NCBI GenBank assembly: GCA_963818685.1
Contig: CAWFTJ010000001.1
Location: 709,094-773,093 of the forward strand
Source: CAJCJE01 sp963818685
Lineage (GTDB): Bacteria > Actinomycetota > Actinomycetes > Mycobacteriales > Pseudonocardiaceae
Reading direction: 5' to 3'
Length of the DNA stretch: 64,000 bases
This document shows, piece after piece, positions 9,046 to 18,753 of this stretch (positions are counted from its first letter, which is position 1; each line of letters begins with the position of its first letter). Under the pieces are notes generated by a model. It ran no database searches. It was not told the DNA's origin and saw only the letters and a program-made list of their open reading frames with translations. Made by a program: the position numbers and the translations under genes.

Positions 9046-10769
9046 TCAGACTGCGGGGGTCAGGTCGGGTTCTGGCAGCGGCTCGAACTCGTTGATCGCG
9101 TTGATCGCGGTGCCCATGCGACGCGTTGGCCTCGCGCTCGATCATGATCTCCACCAGGACCGGGCGGCTGGTCCGTCCGCCTCCTTGCGCGCCCATTCGA
9201 TCGTCGGCGCGATCTCGCCGGGCTGCGTGACCCGACGGCCCGCGCAGCCGTAGGCCTCCATGATCTTGACGTTGTCGGTGCCGTTCTCGTCGTAGTGGAT
9301 GTCGACCTGATAGTTCATCTCGTACCCGGTCTCGGCCTGCCGGATCAGGCCGAGATACTCGTTGTTGATCATGATCGAGCACGAACGGCGATGTTGTACT
9401 GCGCCGCCGACAGCCAGCTCCTCGACCAGGAACTGGAAGCCGTAGTCGCCGACGACGCCGACGACCTCGGCGTCCGGCCGCGCGCGATTTCACGCCGATC
9501 GCCGCCGGGATCTCCCAGCCGAGCGGGCCGGCCTGGCCGCACACCTGGTAGTGGCGCGGCTGGAAGGCGCGCTGGAACTGGCCGGCCCAGATCTGGTAGA
9601 GGCCGATCGCGGTGACGAAGTACGTCTGCTCGGACGAACGCGTCGTTGATCTCCTTGTAGACCCTCGGCGCCTTGATCGGCACGGTGTCGAAGTCCTCCC
9701 GCCGGCCAGCGTGGCCTTGAGTTCGCCGACCCGGGCCGTCCACGTCGCGGGCGGGCCGGCACGCGGCCGCGCCTTGGCCAGCTCAAGCAGGGCGTCGAGG
9801 AACGAGCCGGTGTCCGAGACGATGCCAAGGTCCGGGCTCGAACACCTTGCCGAGCTGCGTCGGCTCGATGTCGACGTGGATGAACTTGCGGTCGCCGCGA
9901 TACACCGACAGCTCGCCGGTGTGCCGGTCGCCGAACCGGGCGCCGAGCGCGAGCACCACGTCTGACTCAAGGAACGTCGCGTTCGCCCACCGCTGCTGCG
10001 TCTGAATGCCGGTGATGCCGGCGAACAGCTCGTGGTCCTCGCGGAACGAGCCCTTGCCCATCAGCGTGACCTGCACCGGGATGTCCAGGTATTCGGCGAG
10101 CAGGCGCAGCTTCTCGCTCGCCTCGCCGAGCACGACACCGCCGCCGGCCAGGATCAGCGGCCGCTCGGCGGCGAGCAGCATCTCCAGTGCTCGTCGCACG
10201 CGCGGCAGGTGCGGGGTGACGGTCGGCACGGGCAGCCGCGCGTCGATCTCGCTGTCCCACTCGATCTCCTGCTTCTGCACGTCGACCGGCAGGTCGATGA
10301 GGACCGGGCCGGGGCGACCGGAGCGGGCGACCCGGAACGCCTCGCGGAAGATCCACGGCGCCTGCTCGGCCTTGTGCACCTGGACCGCCCATTTCGTGAC
10401 CGGTTTGGCGATCTCCACGATGTCGACGGCCTGGAACGCCTCCTCGTGCAGTTTCGTGGACACCGCCTGGCCGGTGATGCACAGGATCGGCACCGAGTCC
10501 GCCTGCGCGGTGTACAGACCGGTGATCATGTTCGTGCCGGCCGGGCCGGACGTGCCGATCGCGACCCCGACGTTGCCGGTCGTGCGCGACCAGCCGTCGG
10601 CCATGTGCGTCGCGCCCTCCTCGTGCCGGACGATGAGGTGCCGCATCTCGGTGTCCTGCATTGCCTGGTACAGCGGCAGGATCGCCGCGCCGGGGCAGCC
10701 GAACGTGACGTCGACGCCCTCGGACAACAGGATCTCGACAACGGCTCGCATGACGGGAATTCGAGGCAT
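9046..10769 (-). pseudogene. gcl: glyoxylate carboligase, multiply frameshifted
   Basis: ThDP enzyme joining two glyoxylates into tartronate semialdehyde and CO2. The first ~310 codons (10769 to ~9840) are intact and clearly Gcl: FGCPGAAILPLYQAM, HMADGWSRTT, GTSGPAGTNMITGLY, FQAVDIVEIAKPV. From 9840 to 9110 the remaining family sequence is all present but spread over three frames: shifts near 9838, 9705, 9633, 9487, 9412, 9380, 9180 and 9117. Recognisable pieces include PDLGIVSD, FDTVPIKAPRVYKE, CGQAGPLGWEIPAA, MINNEYLGLIRQAE and VLVEIMIEREANAS, ending at a TGA at 9046. Good motif preservation between shifts points to consensus errors, though a dead gene is possible. It lies between glxR and glxK in order. 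Confidence 0.85.
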
Positions 10770-10799
10770 GTCAGACGCCTTCCTGGGATGTGCGCGCGC

Positions 10800-11684
10800 C
10801 TACCGACCGGACAGCGCTTCGATGACCATGAGCAGTGCGGAGTGGTCGAGCGAGCCGAAGCCCATCGACCGCGCCGCCGCCATCAGCTGGGCGACCAGCC
10901 CGGTGACCGGCAGCGCGACATCGGCGGACCGGGCGGCCGCTGTCACGATGCCCATGTCCTTGTGGTGCAGGTCGATGCGGAAGCCGGGCTCGAACTGCCT
11001 GGCGAGCATCGACTCGCGCTTGAGATCGAGGATGCGACTGGCCGCGAGGCCGCCGGCGAGCACGTCCATGCCCGTCTTCGCGTCCACTCCGGACGCTTCG
11101 AGTAACACGATCGCCTCGGCGACCAACGCGTACGTGCCGGCGACCACGAGTTGGTTCGCGGCCTTGACGGTCTGGCCTGCGCCGTGCCGGCCGACATGCA
11201 CGATGGTCTTGCCCAACTTCTCCAGAATGGGCAGGGCGTCCGCGAAGTCGGCGTCGGTTCCACCGACCATAATGGACAGTGTGCCTTGCTCGGCGCCGGC
11301 CTCACCGCCGGAGACCGGGGCGTCGAGCACTCGGATCTCACGTTCGGCTGCGGCTTTCGCGATCGCGATGGAGCTCTCCGGCCGGATCGTGCTCATGTCG
11401 ATGAGCAGGGCGCCTTGCCTGGCCGACGCGAGCACCCCCTTCTCGCCGAGCACGACGGCTTCGACCTCGGGGTGGTTGGGCAGCATCGTGATCACCACAT
11501 CGGCGTCGGCCACCGCGTCGGCGATGTCGGCCGCGACCCGGCCGCCCGCCGCGCTGAGCCGGGAACCCCATTCGTCGCCAAGCGAGAACCCGGCGACCCG
11601 GTGACCGGCGGCGATCAGGTGCTCCGCCATGGGCGCCCCCATGATGCCGAGGCCGATGAATCCGACGGCTGTCATATCTGTCAT
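10800..11684 (-). CDS. glxR: 2-hydroxy-3-oxopropionate (tartronate semialdehyde) reductase
   Basis: NAD(P)H reduction of tartronate semialdehyde to D-glycerate. Beta-hydroxyacid dehydrogenase family: Rossmann GFIGLGIMGAPMAEHL at the N-terminus, substrate motif DAPVSGGEAGAEQG, catalytic-Lys segment GAGQTVKAANQL. The frame is open from 11708, but the ATG at 11684 has GGAGGAG six bases upstream and gives the standard N-terminus. Follows hyi by about 20 nt and precedes gcl by 30 nt. Confidence 0.93.
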   Translation of the reverse strand: MTDMTAVGFIGLGIMGAPMAEHLIAAGHRVAGFSLGDEWGSRLSAAGGRVAADIADAVADADVVITMLPNHPEVEAVVLGEKGVLASARQGALLIDMSTIRPESSIAIAKAAAEREIRVLDAPVSGGEAGAEQGTLSIMVGGTDADFADALPILEKLGKTIVHVGRHGAGQTVKAANQLVVAGTYALVAEAIVLLEASGVDAKTGMDVLAGGLAASRILDLKRESMLARQFEPGFRIDLHHKDMGIVTAAARSADVALPVTGLVAQLMAAARSMGFGSLDHSALLMVIEALSGR

Positions 11685-11704
11685 GTCCTGCTCCTCCAAC
11701 TCGG

Positions 11705-12517
11705 TCAACTGGCCACGCGGGTGTCGGCTCGCAGCCAGCCGAAGCTGTCCGCGCCGGCCACGGTGGGCTGGTACTCGGCGGCGACGTAGCCGGTGTAGCC
11801 GTTGCCGGCGAGTGCGGCGAGCCAGTCGTCGAGCGGTAGGTCGCCGCTGCCCGGCTCGCCCCGCCCCGGCGCGTCGGCGATCTGTACGTGCGCGATCCGA
11901 TCGGTGTAGGCGTCGATGGCCGCGGCGACGTCGTCGCCGTTGACCGAGAGGTGGTAGAGGTCGGCGAGCAGGCCGATGTTCGGCGCGTCCACCCGGTCCA
12001 GCACGGTGACCACGTCGGCCGCGGTGCGCAGCGGGTAGCCGGGAATGCCGCTGACCGGTTCGAGCAGCACGGTCGCGTCGATGTCGGCGGCGGCCTTGGC
12101 CGCGTAGCGCAGGCTGTGGACCGCGACCGTGTCCTGTTCGGCCGCTGACGCGGCGTCGATCCGGTTGCCGTACAGGGCGTTGAACGCGGGACAGTTCAGG
12201 CGCCTGCCGATCTCGACGGCGACGTCGACGCTGGCCTTGAACTCCTCGGCCCGGCTCGGCAGCGACACGAGGCCCCGGTCGCCGGCCTGGAGGTCACCCG
12301 CGAAGAAGTTGAGGCCGACCAGTCGCACGTCGGCGTCGGCGATGGCGCGGACGAACGCGTCGATCTCGGCCTCGCGCGGCGTGGCCGTGCCGAACGGCCA
12401 CCAGAACTCGACCGCGTCGAAGCCCGCTGCCTTGGCCGCGGCTGGACGGTCGAGCAGGTCCAACTCGGTGAACAGGATCGACAGGTTCACCGCGTAGCGG
12501 AGGGCATGGCCGAGCAC
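11705..12517 (-). CDS. hyi: hydroxypyruvate isomerase family protein
   Basis: TIM-barrel isomerase interconverting hydroxypyruvate and tartronate semialdehyde, commonly first in gcl operons. Typical N-terminus RYAVNLSILFTELDLLDRP, then AGFDAVEFWWPF, the metal-ligand segment LLEPVSGIPG and DLYHLSVNGDD, and a C-terminal AAEYQP. I chose the GTG at 12517 because GAGGAG stands five bases before it; the longer frame to 12601 would run through the operator and promoter of the divergent intergenic region. Confidence 0.9.
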   Translation of the reverse strand: MLGHALRYAVNLSILFTELDLLDRPAAAKAAGFDAVEFWWPFGTATPREAEIDAFVRAIADADVRLVGLNFFAGDLQAGDRGLVSLPSRAEEFKASVDVAVEIGRRLNCPAFNALYGNRIDAASAAEQDTVAVHSLRYAAKAAADIDATVLLEPVSGIPGYPLRTAADVVTVLDRVDAPNIGLLADLYHLSVNGDDVAAAIDAYTDRIAHVQIADAPGRGEPGSGDLPLDDWLAALAGNGYTGYVAAEYQPTVAGADSFGWLRADTRVAS

Positions 12518-12547
12518 GATCACTCCTCGCTCATCGATTTCGTATTG

Positions 12548-12563
12548 TGGAATTATTTTTCCG
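12548..12563. promoter_or_regulatory. candidate IclR-type operator (hyi/uraD)
   Basis: TGGAATTATTTTTCCG is an imperfect palindrome with GGAA/TTCC half-sites, close to the TGGAAATnATTTCCA form known for IclR proteins. It sits just downstream of the proposed hyi -10 box, where binding would block transcription. A related palindrome overlaps the start of the IclR gene at 18754. Confidence 0.5.
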
Positions 12564-12572
12564 TATGTCGAT

Positions 12573-12601
12573 AGACTAACCCGCCGATCGAGGGTGGTCA
12601 A
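12573..12601 (-). promoter_or_regulatory. candidate promoter of the hyi-glxR-gcl operon
   Basis: On the minus strand TTGACC (12601-12596) and TAGTCT (12578-12573) are separated by 17 bases, a good sigma-A-like spacing. Transcription would begin about where the GGAA/TTCC palindrome lies. Confidence 0.5.
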
Positions 12602-12605
12602 CGTG

Positions 12606-12635
12606 TTGACAGGGCGGTCGAGCCGCTCGTACGGT
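12606..12635 (+). promoter_or_regulatory. candidate promoter of the uraD operon
   Basis: TTGACA (12606-12611), 18-base spacer, TACGGT (12630-12635). It lies about 45 bases before the uraD ATG and 45 bases past the shared palindrome, back to back with the hyi promoter. Confidence 0.45.
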
Positions 12636-12681
12636 CAGCCGGCGGAAAGAAACTTCCGCGATGCAGAAAAGGATCTGGCCT

Positions 12682-13203
12682 ATGTCGACGCTCGACGACT
12701 CCGCGGCGACGGATTCAACGGACATGCAGTTCTTCAACGGACTGGCCGTCGAAGAACTGCGGCCTCGGTTGCTGCGTTGCGTCGCGGTGCGACGCTGGGC
12801 CGACACGGTGATCGACGGTCGGCCGTACACCGACCTGGCCGATCTGCTCGACGAGGCAGACCGACTGACCGCAAGGCTGACGGATGACGAGGTGCGGCTC
12901 GCACTGGCCGACCATCCCAAGATCGGCCAGCGGACGAACTCCGCCTGGTCGAGGTCTGAGCAGTCCGGTGTCGATGATCGCGACGCCGAGCTGGCACAGC
13001 GCCTACGGGACGGGAACATCGCCTACGAGGCGCGGTTCGGGCACATCTATCTGGTGTGCGCGACGGGGCGGAGCGGGGCGGAGATGCTCGCGGACCTGAC
13101 CGCGCGGCTCGTCAACGATCCGGTCACCGAACTCGGCGTCGTCCGCGTCGAGCTCGGCAAGATCGCGGCGCTGCGGCTGCGACGCGTCGTCGCGAACGAA
13201 TAA
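12682..13203 (+). CDS. uraD: OHCU decarboxylase
   Basis: Decarboxylates 2-oxo-4-hydroxy-4-carboxy-5-ureidoimidazoline to S-allantoin. The 173-aa all-helical protein shows the active-site stretch ALADHPKIG and the following S..EQSGV motif, plus YEARFGHIYLVCATGRSG. The ATG at 12682 (MSTLDDS) gives the family length; the frame is open to an ATG at 12661. First gene of the uraD-uraH-uricase-permease run. Confidence 0.92.
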   Translation: MSTLDDSAATDSTDMQFFNGLAVEELRPRLLRCVAVRRWADTVIDGRPYTDLADLLDEADRLTARLTDDEVRLALADHPKIGQRTNSAWSRSEQSGVDDRDAELAQRLRDGNIAYEARFGHIYLVCATGRSGAEMLADLTARLVNDPVTELGVVRVELGKIAALRLRRVVANE

Positions 13204-13241
13204 TGTAGTCGCGACAACAAACAGCGGTCTTGGAGAAAACT

Positions 13242-13580
13242 GTGACCAGTGCGATCACCACCCACGTCCTGGACACCGCGCTCGGCCGACCGGCGACCGG
13301 CGTCTCGGTCCGCCTCGAACAGGCCGAGTCCGACGGCTGGCTGGTACTGGGCGACGCGGTGACCGACGCCGATGGGCGAATCCGGCAGATCGGACCGGCG
13401 CGGGTCCCCGCAGGCACCTACCGGTTCACCTTCGACACCGGCGGCTACTTCGCCGCCGGTGGACGAGAGACCTTCTTTCCCGAGGTCACCATCACCTTCT
13501 CGGTGACCGATCCGGACAGCCACTATCACGTCCCGATTCTGTTGTCCCCCTTCTCCGTGTCGACCTATCGAGGAAGCTGA
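13242..13580 (+). CDS. uraH: 5-hydroxyisourate hydrolase (transthyretin-like)
   Basis: Converts HIU, the product of uricase, to OHCU. 112 aa with the N-terminal ITTHVLDTALGRPA and the diagnostic C-terminal YRGS tetrapeptide. The GTG at 13242 has GGAGAA at 13232. A TTG four codons upstream is also in frame but lacks support. The next gene starts 6 nt after its stop. Confidence 0.94.
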   Translation: MTSAITTHVLDTALGRPATGVSVRLEQAESDGWLVLGDAVTDADGRIRQIGPARVPAGTYRFTFDTGGYFAAGGRETFFPEVTITFSVTDPDSHYHVPILLSPFSVSTYRGS

Positions 13581-13586
13581 TCTCCG

Positions 13587-14477
13587 ATGGCCATCACGCT
13601 CGGCGCCAACCAGTACGGCAAGGCGGAAACCCGGCTCGTCACCGTCCGCAGGGACGGCGAAACACACCACATCACCGACCTCAACGTGAGCATCGCGCTG
13701 CGCGGCGACCTGGCCGCTTCGCACCTGGACGGCGACAACCGCCACGTCGTGCCGACCGACACCCAGAAGAACACGGTGTTCGCCTTCGCCAAACAAGCGC
13801 CGGTCGGCGAGATCGAGGACTTCGCGCTGCGACTCGGCCGGCACTTCGTCGGCTCGTTCGACTACATCACCGGCGCGCGGGTGCTCATCGATTCCTACGG
13901 CTGGACCCGGATCGCGGTCGACGGCCAGCCGCACCCGCACTCGTTCTTCCGCACGTCGGACGAGAAGCGGACCACGGCGGTCACCGTCCAGGACGACAAG
14001 GCGTGGGTCGTGTCCGGGGTGCGCGACCTGATCGTGCTCAAGTCGACCGGCTCGGAGTTCCACGGCTACCCGAAGGACCGGTACACGACGCTGCCGGAAA
14101 CCACGGACCGGATCCTGGCGACCGCGGTGACCGCGCGCTGGCGGTTCGCGCACCTGGATGTCGACTGGACCAAGAGCTTCCCTTCGGTGCGGGCGACGCT
14201 GTTGGCGGCGTTCGCGCAGACGCACAGCCTCGCCCTGCAGCAGACGCTGTACGCGATGGGAGAAGCCGTGCTCAAGGCGCATCCGGACATCGCAGAGGTG
14301 CGGCTGTCGCTGCCGAACAAGCACCATTTCGCGGTCGACCTGACGCCGTTCGGGCTGGACAACGAGAACGAGGTGTTCTTCGCTGCGGACCGGCCGTACG
14401 GGTTGATCGAGGGCGCCGTTGTCCGCGACGACGCACCCGATGAGGGCCTCGCCTGGCACACCCTCGCCGCCTTCTGA
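13587..14477 (+). CDS. uox: urate oxidase (uricase)
   Basis: Cofactor-free oxidation of urate to HIU. 296 aa made of two T-fold halves; visible signatures are NQYGKAETRLVTV with the catalytic Lys, VVPTDTQKNTVFAFAK, and LPNKHHFAVDL near the C-terminus. With uraD and uraH it makes the complete three-enzyme route urate to S-allantoin. Confidence 0.95.
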   Translation: MAITLGANQYGKAETRLVTVRRDGETHHITDLNVSIALRGDLAASHLDGDNRHVVPTDTQKNTVFAFAKQAPVGEIEDFALRLGRHFVGSFDYITGARVLIDSYGWTRIAVDGQPHPHSFFRTSDEKRTTAVTVQDDKAWVVSGVRDLIVLKSTGSEFHGYPKDRYTTLPETTDRILATAVTARWRFAHLDVDWTKSFPSVRATLLAAFAQTHSLALQQTLYAMGEAVLKAHPDIAEVRLSLPNKHHFAVDLTPFGLDNENEVFFAADRPYGLIEGAVVRDDAPDEGLAWHTLAAF

Positions 14478-14533
14478 CCCGCGGTCGGATGGCACCATGG
14501 CCGCACGTTCCCATCGGATCAAGGGGGTAGCCG

Positions 14534-15905
14534 GTGACCAGGACCGCGGCGGTCTCGGGCCAGGGCGCCGGCGATGCGGCGGTCGGTGGTGGCGCTGTCG
14601 ACGGCCGGCTGCCACCGGCCCGACTCCTGCTGCTCGGCGTGCAGCACGTTCTCGCCATGTACACCGGCTGCGTGACCGTGCCGCTCGTGTTCGGGGCGGC
14701 GGCCGGCCTGAGCACGGCGACCGTCGGGCTGCTGATCGATGCTGATCTGCTGGTCGCGGGCGTGATCACGTTGATCCAGTCGCTTGGCGTCGGCAAGGTG
14801 CTCGGCGTGCGCCTGCCCGTTGTGGCAGGGGCGACGTTCACCGCGCTGACGCCGATGATCCTGATCGCGAAGCAGTACGGGCTGCCGGCCGTGTACGGGT
14901 CGATGCTCGCGGCGGGCGTGTTCGGGCTGATCGTGGCCATCCCGTTCGCGCGCGCCATCCGGTTCTTTCCGCCGCTGGTCAGCGGGGTCGTGATCGTGGT
15001 CATCGGGTTGTCACTGATCGGGGTGGCGGCCAGCCTGATCGCCGGGCAGGATCCGACCGCGAAGGACTACGCGACGCCGAGCCATCTCGCGCTCGCCCTG
15101 GGCATCGTCGTGTTCATCGTGTTGATCAACCGGTTCAACCGTGGCTTTCTCGCCCAGATCGCCGTGTTGCTCGGGCTCGATCGTCGGCACGTTGGTCGCG
15201 ATTCCGCTGGGGCTCACCGACTTCTCCTCGGTGGGCGGCGCGCACGCGTTCGGCGTGACCGCGCCGCTGCACTTCGGCGCGCCGAGGTTCCCGCTCGCGG
15301 CCGTGGTCTCGATGTGCGTCGTCATGCTGGTGACGTTCACCGAGTCGACCGCGAGCATGATCGCGGTGTCCGAGATGACCGGTAAGAAGCTGTCTACTTT
15401 GGACTTCGCGCGCGGCCTTGCCACCGAGGGCGTGTCCAGCGTTCTCGGCGGGCTGATGAACAGCTTCATGGACACCCTGTTCGGACAGAACGTCGGCCTC
15501 GTGCAGATGACGCGCGTGCGCAGCCGGTACGTGACCGCGGTGACCGGCGGGATCCTGGTGGTGCTTGGCTTGATTCCGAAGCTGGGCGCGGTCGTCGCCT
15601 CGTTGCCGGCGCCGGTGATCGGGGCGGCGGGACTGGTCATGTTCGCGATGGTGACCACGATCGGCATCAACACGCTGCGCAAGGTCGAGTTCGGCGGCAA
15701 CAACAACCTGCTGATCGTGGCCATGTCCATCGGCGTCGGCATGCTGCCGGTGGTCGCGCCGAGCATCTACCAGCATCTGCCGACCTGGGTGCAGATCATC
15801 GCGGGCAGCGCGATCACCAGCGCGACGATCGTCGCGTTCCTGCTGAACCTGCTGTTCAACCACATCGGACGGCGGGAACCGGCGGAGCCCGCGAACCTCG
15901 GTTAG
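14534..15905 (+). pseudogene. NCS2 uracil-xanthine/urate permease, one frameshift
   Basis: About 456 codons of an NCS2 transporter of the xanthine/urate branch: QHVLAMYTGCVTVPL at the N-terminus, VVAGATFTALTPMI, then FTESTASMIAVSEMTGKK and the ATEGVSSVLGGLMNSF..T.F.QNVGLV signature. The frame changes near 15175, where GGGCTCGATCG contains one C too many compared with the expected LGLIVGT. Both halves are otherwise intact, so an assembly error is as likely as inactivation. GTG start with AAGGGGG upstream; last gene of the uricase operon. Confidence 0.88.
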
Positions 15906-15976
15906 CATCGCCGCGGGATGATCGCGTATCTGGCCGCCCGGCCGCCGGCGTCGGCTTTGGCGCGTTGACCGCGTGG

Positions 15977-17137
15977 TCAGACGAGCGCCGCGAGTCGGCC
16001 CTTGTCGAAGGGTAGTTCGGACCCATCGACCGCGCCGCAACGCAGGGCGCGCAGCAGGAACGCGGCCAGCATGCGAGCGGTCGCCGGTTCGTCGGCGACG
16101 GTGCCGGAGCGGTGCTCCAGATAGTCGGTCAGGCGGGCGCGAGTGGCGGGCAGGCCCTCTCGGTAGAAGCGGTAGACCGTGGCGTAGCGGGACACCAACT
16201 GGTTGGGGTGCAGGTCCCAGCCCTGGTAGAAGCCATGGTCGAGGGAGCGGCGGACCAGTTCGGCATGGGTGCGCCAGCCGGCCAGGATGCTCTCCCGGTC
16301 GCCGGTCGGGAGGATGTTCGTCGAGCCGTCGGAGCACCAGACGCCGGTCCCGGCCGCGCTGACCTGCATGACATGCCTTGCGAAGTCGCAGGCGTCGTGC
16401 GCGAGGTGCTGGCTGGCGCTGGGCAGGCCGAGCCCCGCCGTGTAGTCGTACGTGCCGAAGTGCAGGCCACGCACCCGCCCCTGGCCGGCCGCGATGAAGC
16501 CGGGCAGGGCGAAGCGACCCGCACTGTCCACAATGGCCTGCGGCGTTTCCACCTGGATCTCGAAGACCAGCGTGCCGGTGGCCAGGCCCAGCTCGCTCTC
16601 CAGGTGTTCGAGCAGCTTGACGAAGACCTCGACCTGGCGCACATCGGTGACCTTGGGAAACGTGATCAGCAGGCCGGCGGGGACACGGTCGGCGATGGCG
16701 GTCAGGAACAGGTCGAGGGTGCGGATGGAGCGCCTACGCAGAGCCGACGTGTCGAACGATTTAACGCGCAGGCCGACATATGGGGTTTCCGGGAGGGCCT
16801 GCGCGGCGCGCAGCGCGTCCGCGTCCTCGGTGTCGTCGTCGCGGGTGCCGTAGCCGTCCTCGAAGTCGATGCGGAGGTCTTCGATGGGTTGGGTGGCGAG
16901 TTTGCGTTCGACCCGCTCGCGGATCGGGTCGCTCAGGTCGATGGGGTTGGCCAGGAGGGTGGCGAGGGCCGCGTCTCCCCACTGGGTGACGATGTCGGGG
17001 CGGAACTGGTCGGCCGGGACGTAGCAGGTGTGTACCGGCTGGTTGGTGAGCCGGTCGCCGGGATAGCGGCGGGATCTTTCCTCGTCCGCTTCGGACAGTG
17101 CGGTGACGAACTTGTCGATCTCCTCGGCGGTGAGCAC
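15977..17137 (-). CDS. DUF6986 / HpcH-HpaI aldolase-like protein
   Basis: A 386-aa protein related to the citrate lyase beta / HpcH aldolase TIM barrel. Segments that fit this fold are RIDFEDGYG, FPKVTDVRQVEVF, LVFEIQVETPQAI and the YDYTAGLG region near the metal site. It follows aceB by one base, and this pairing with malate synthase in allantoin loci is a recurrent actinobacterial arrangement. Substrate is not established. Confidence 0.78.
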   Translation of the reverse strand: MLTAEEIDKFVTALSEADEERSRRYPGDRLTNQPVHTCYVPADQFRPDIVTQWGDAALATLLANPIDLSDPIRERVERKLATQPIEDLRIDFEDGYGTRDDDTEDADALRAAQALPETPYVGLRVKSFDTSALRRRSIRTLDLFLTAIADRVPAGLLITFPKVTDVRQVEVFVKLLEHLESELGLATGTLVFEIQVETPQAIVDSAGRFALPGFIAAGQGRVRGLHFGTYDYTAGLGLPSASQHLAHDACDFARHVMQVSAAGTGVWCSDGSTNILPTGDRESILAGWRTHAELVRRSLDHGFYQGWDLHPNQLVSRYATVYRFYREGLPATRARLTDYLEHRSGTVADEPATARMLAAFLLRALRCGAVDGSELPFDKGRLAALV

Positions 17138-17138
17138 G

Positions 17139-18716
17139 TCAGTCGATGAGTTCGTAGGCGGGGAGGGTGAGGAAGTCGACGAACTGGTCGTCGAGGGCCA
17201 CCGACTCGAACAGCTCGCAGGCTTCGTCGAGGCGGTTGGCGCCTTCCTGGCCCAGGGTCGCCTTGGTCTGCGCGAGGACGTCGCGGACCAGGGCGGCGGT
17301 CACCTGCTGGCCGTTGCTCAGCCGGACGTCGTTGTGGACCCACTGCCACAGCTGCGACCGGGAGATCTCCGCGGTCGCCGCGTCTTCCATGAGGTTGTGG
17401 ATGGCGGCGGCGCCGTTGCCGTTCAGCCAGGAGACCAGGTAGCGGACGCCCACGTCGACCGCGCTGCGCAGGCCCTCCTCGGTAGCCTCGCCTGGAGTGC
17501 TGGCGACGTCGAGGAGTTGGTCGGCGGTGACCGACACGTCGGTGCGGAGCTTGGCCAACTGGTTGGGCTTGTCGCCGAGAACGCCGTCGAAGACCTCGCG
17601 ACAGACCGGAACCAGGTCCGGGTGGGCGACCCAGGAACCGTCGAAGCCGTCGCCCGCCTCGCGCTGCTTGTCGGCGCGGACCTTCGCCAGCGCCTGCTCG
17701 GTGACTTCCGGATCTCGGCGGTTCGGGATGAACGCGGCCATGCCGCCCATGGCGAACGCGCCACGCTGATGACACGTGCTGACCAGCAGTTCGGTGTAGG
17801 CGCGCATGAACGGCGCGGTCATGCCGACCGAGTTGCGATCGGGCAGGACGAACTTCTCGCCGGCGTCGCGGAACTTCTTGATGACACTGAACAGGTAGTC
17901 CCAGCGGCCGGCGTTCAGGCCCGAGATGTGGTCGCGGAGTTCGTAGAGGATCTCCTGCATCTCGAACGCGGCCGGAATGGTTTCGATCAGGACTGTCGCA
18001 CGAATTGTACCTACTGGTATGTCCAGAGCCTGCTGCGCGACGATGAAGACGTCGTTCCAAAGCCGGGCTTCCAGGTGGCTCTCCATCTTGGGCAGATAGA
18101 AGTACGGGCCGCTGCCACGCGCGACCAGCGCGCGGGCGTTGTGGAAGAAGTACAGGCCGAAGTCGACGAGGCCGCCGACCATGGGTTCGCCGTCGAGGAG
18201 GAGGTGACGTTCGTTGAGGTGCCAGCCGCGCGGCCGGGGCATGAGTACGGCCGGCTTGCCGCCTTCTTTCAACTCGTAGCGCTTGCCCTCCGGTGAGGTG
18301 TACGCGATGCTGCCGTGCACGGCGTCGACCAGGTTGACCTGGCCGGAGATGACGTTGTGCCAGTGCGGCGTGTTCGCGTCCTCGAAATCGGCCAGCCAGA
18401 CGTTGGCGCCGGAGTTGAGCGCGTTGATGGCCATCTTGCGCTCGGTCGGCCCGGTGATCTCGACCCGGCGATCGCGCAGGTCGGCGGGTGCTTCGGCAAC
18501 GCGCCAGTCGCCGTCGCGGATGTCGCGGGTCTCGGGAAGGAAGTCGAGCCTGCCGGTCTCGGCGATGCGTTCACGGCGAGCCGCGCGGGCGGCAAGCAGC
18601 TCGTTGCGCCGGGCGGCGAACCGGCGGTGCAGGTCCCCGAGGAACTCGACGGCCGAGGGGGTGAGGATTTCGTCTCCTCGTTCGACCGGGTTGCCGTGCA
18701 CGGTGACCTGGGACAT
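17139..18716 (-). CDS. aceB: malate synthase A
   Basis: Condenses glyoxylate with acetyl-CoA to malate. 525 aa with the family signature DHISGLNAGRWDYLFS near residue 260 and VWLADFEDANTPHW near 105. No isocitrate lyase is nearby, and the gene sits in the purine locus next to an IclR regulator, so here it probably serves allantoin-derived glyoxylate rather than the acetate shunt. The gap to the divergent regulator is only 37 bases. Confidence 0.95.
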   Translation of the reverse strand: MSQVTVHGNPVERGDEILTPSAVEFLGDLHRRFAARRNELLAARAARRERIAETGRLDFLPETRDIRDGDWRVAEAPADLRDRRVEITGPTERKMAINALNSGANVWLADFEDANTPHWHNVISGQVNLVDAVHGSIAYTSPEGKRYELKEGGKPAVLMPRPRGWHLNERHLLLDGEPMVGGLVDFGLYFFHNARALVARGSGPYFYLPKMESHLEARLWNDVFIVAQQALDIPVGTIRATVLIETIPAAFEMQEILYELRDHISGLNAGRWDYLFSVIKKFRDAGEKFVLPDRNSVGMTAPFMRAYTELLVSTCHQRGAFAMGGMAAFIPNRRDPEVTEQALAKVRADKQREAGDGFDGSWVAHPDLVPVCREVFDGVLGDKPNQLAKLRTDVSVTADQLLDVASTPGEATEEGLRSAVDVGVRYLVSWLNGNGAAAIHNLMEDAATAEISRSQLWQWVHNDVRLSNGQQVTAALVRDVLAQTKATLGQEGANRLDEACELFESVALDDQFVDFLTLPAYELID

Positions 18717-18753
18717 GTGGCATCCACCCCATTATCCGGTACTTTTCCTTATC

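Noticed and set aside
8792..9970. 392-codon minus-strand frame as a stand-alone gene
   Set aside because: It is a patchwork of Gcl segments and out-of-frame sequence created by the gcl frameshifts.
15905..15976. Terminator between the NCS2 permease and the DUF6986 gene
   Set aside because: GC-rich with several short self-matches but no clear stem with adequate length.
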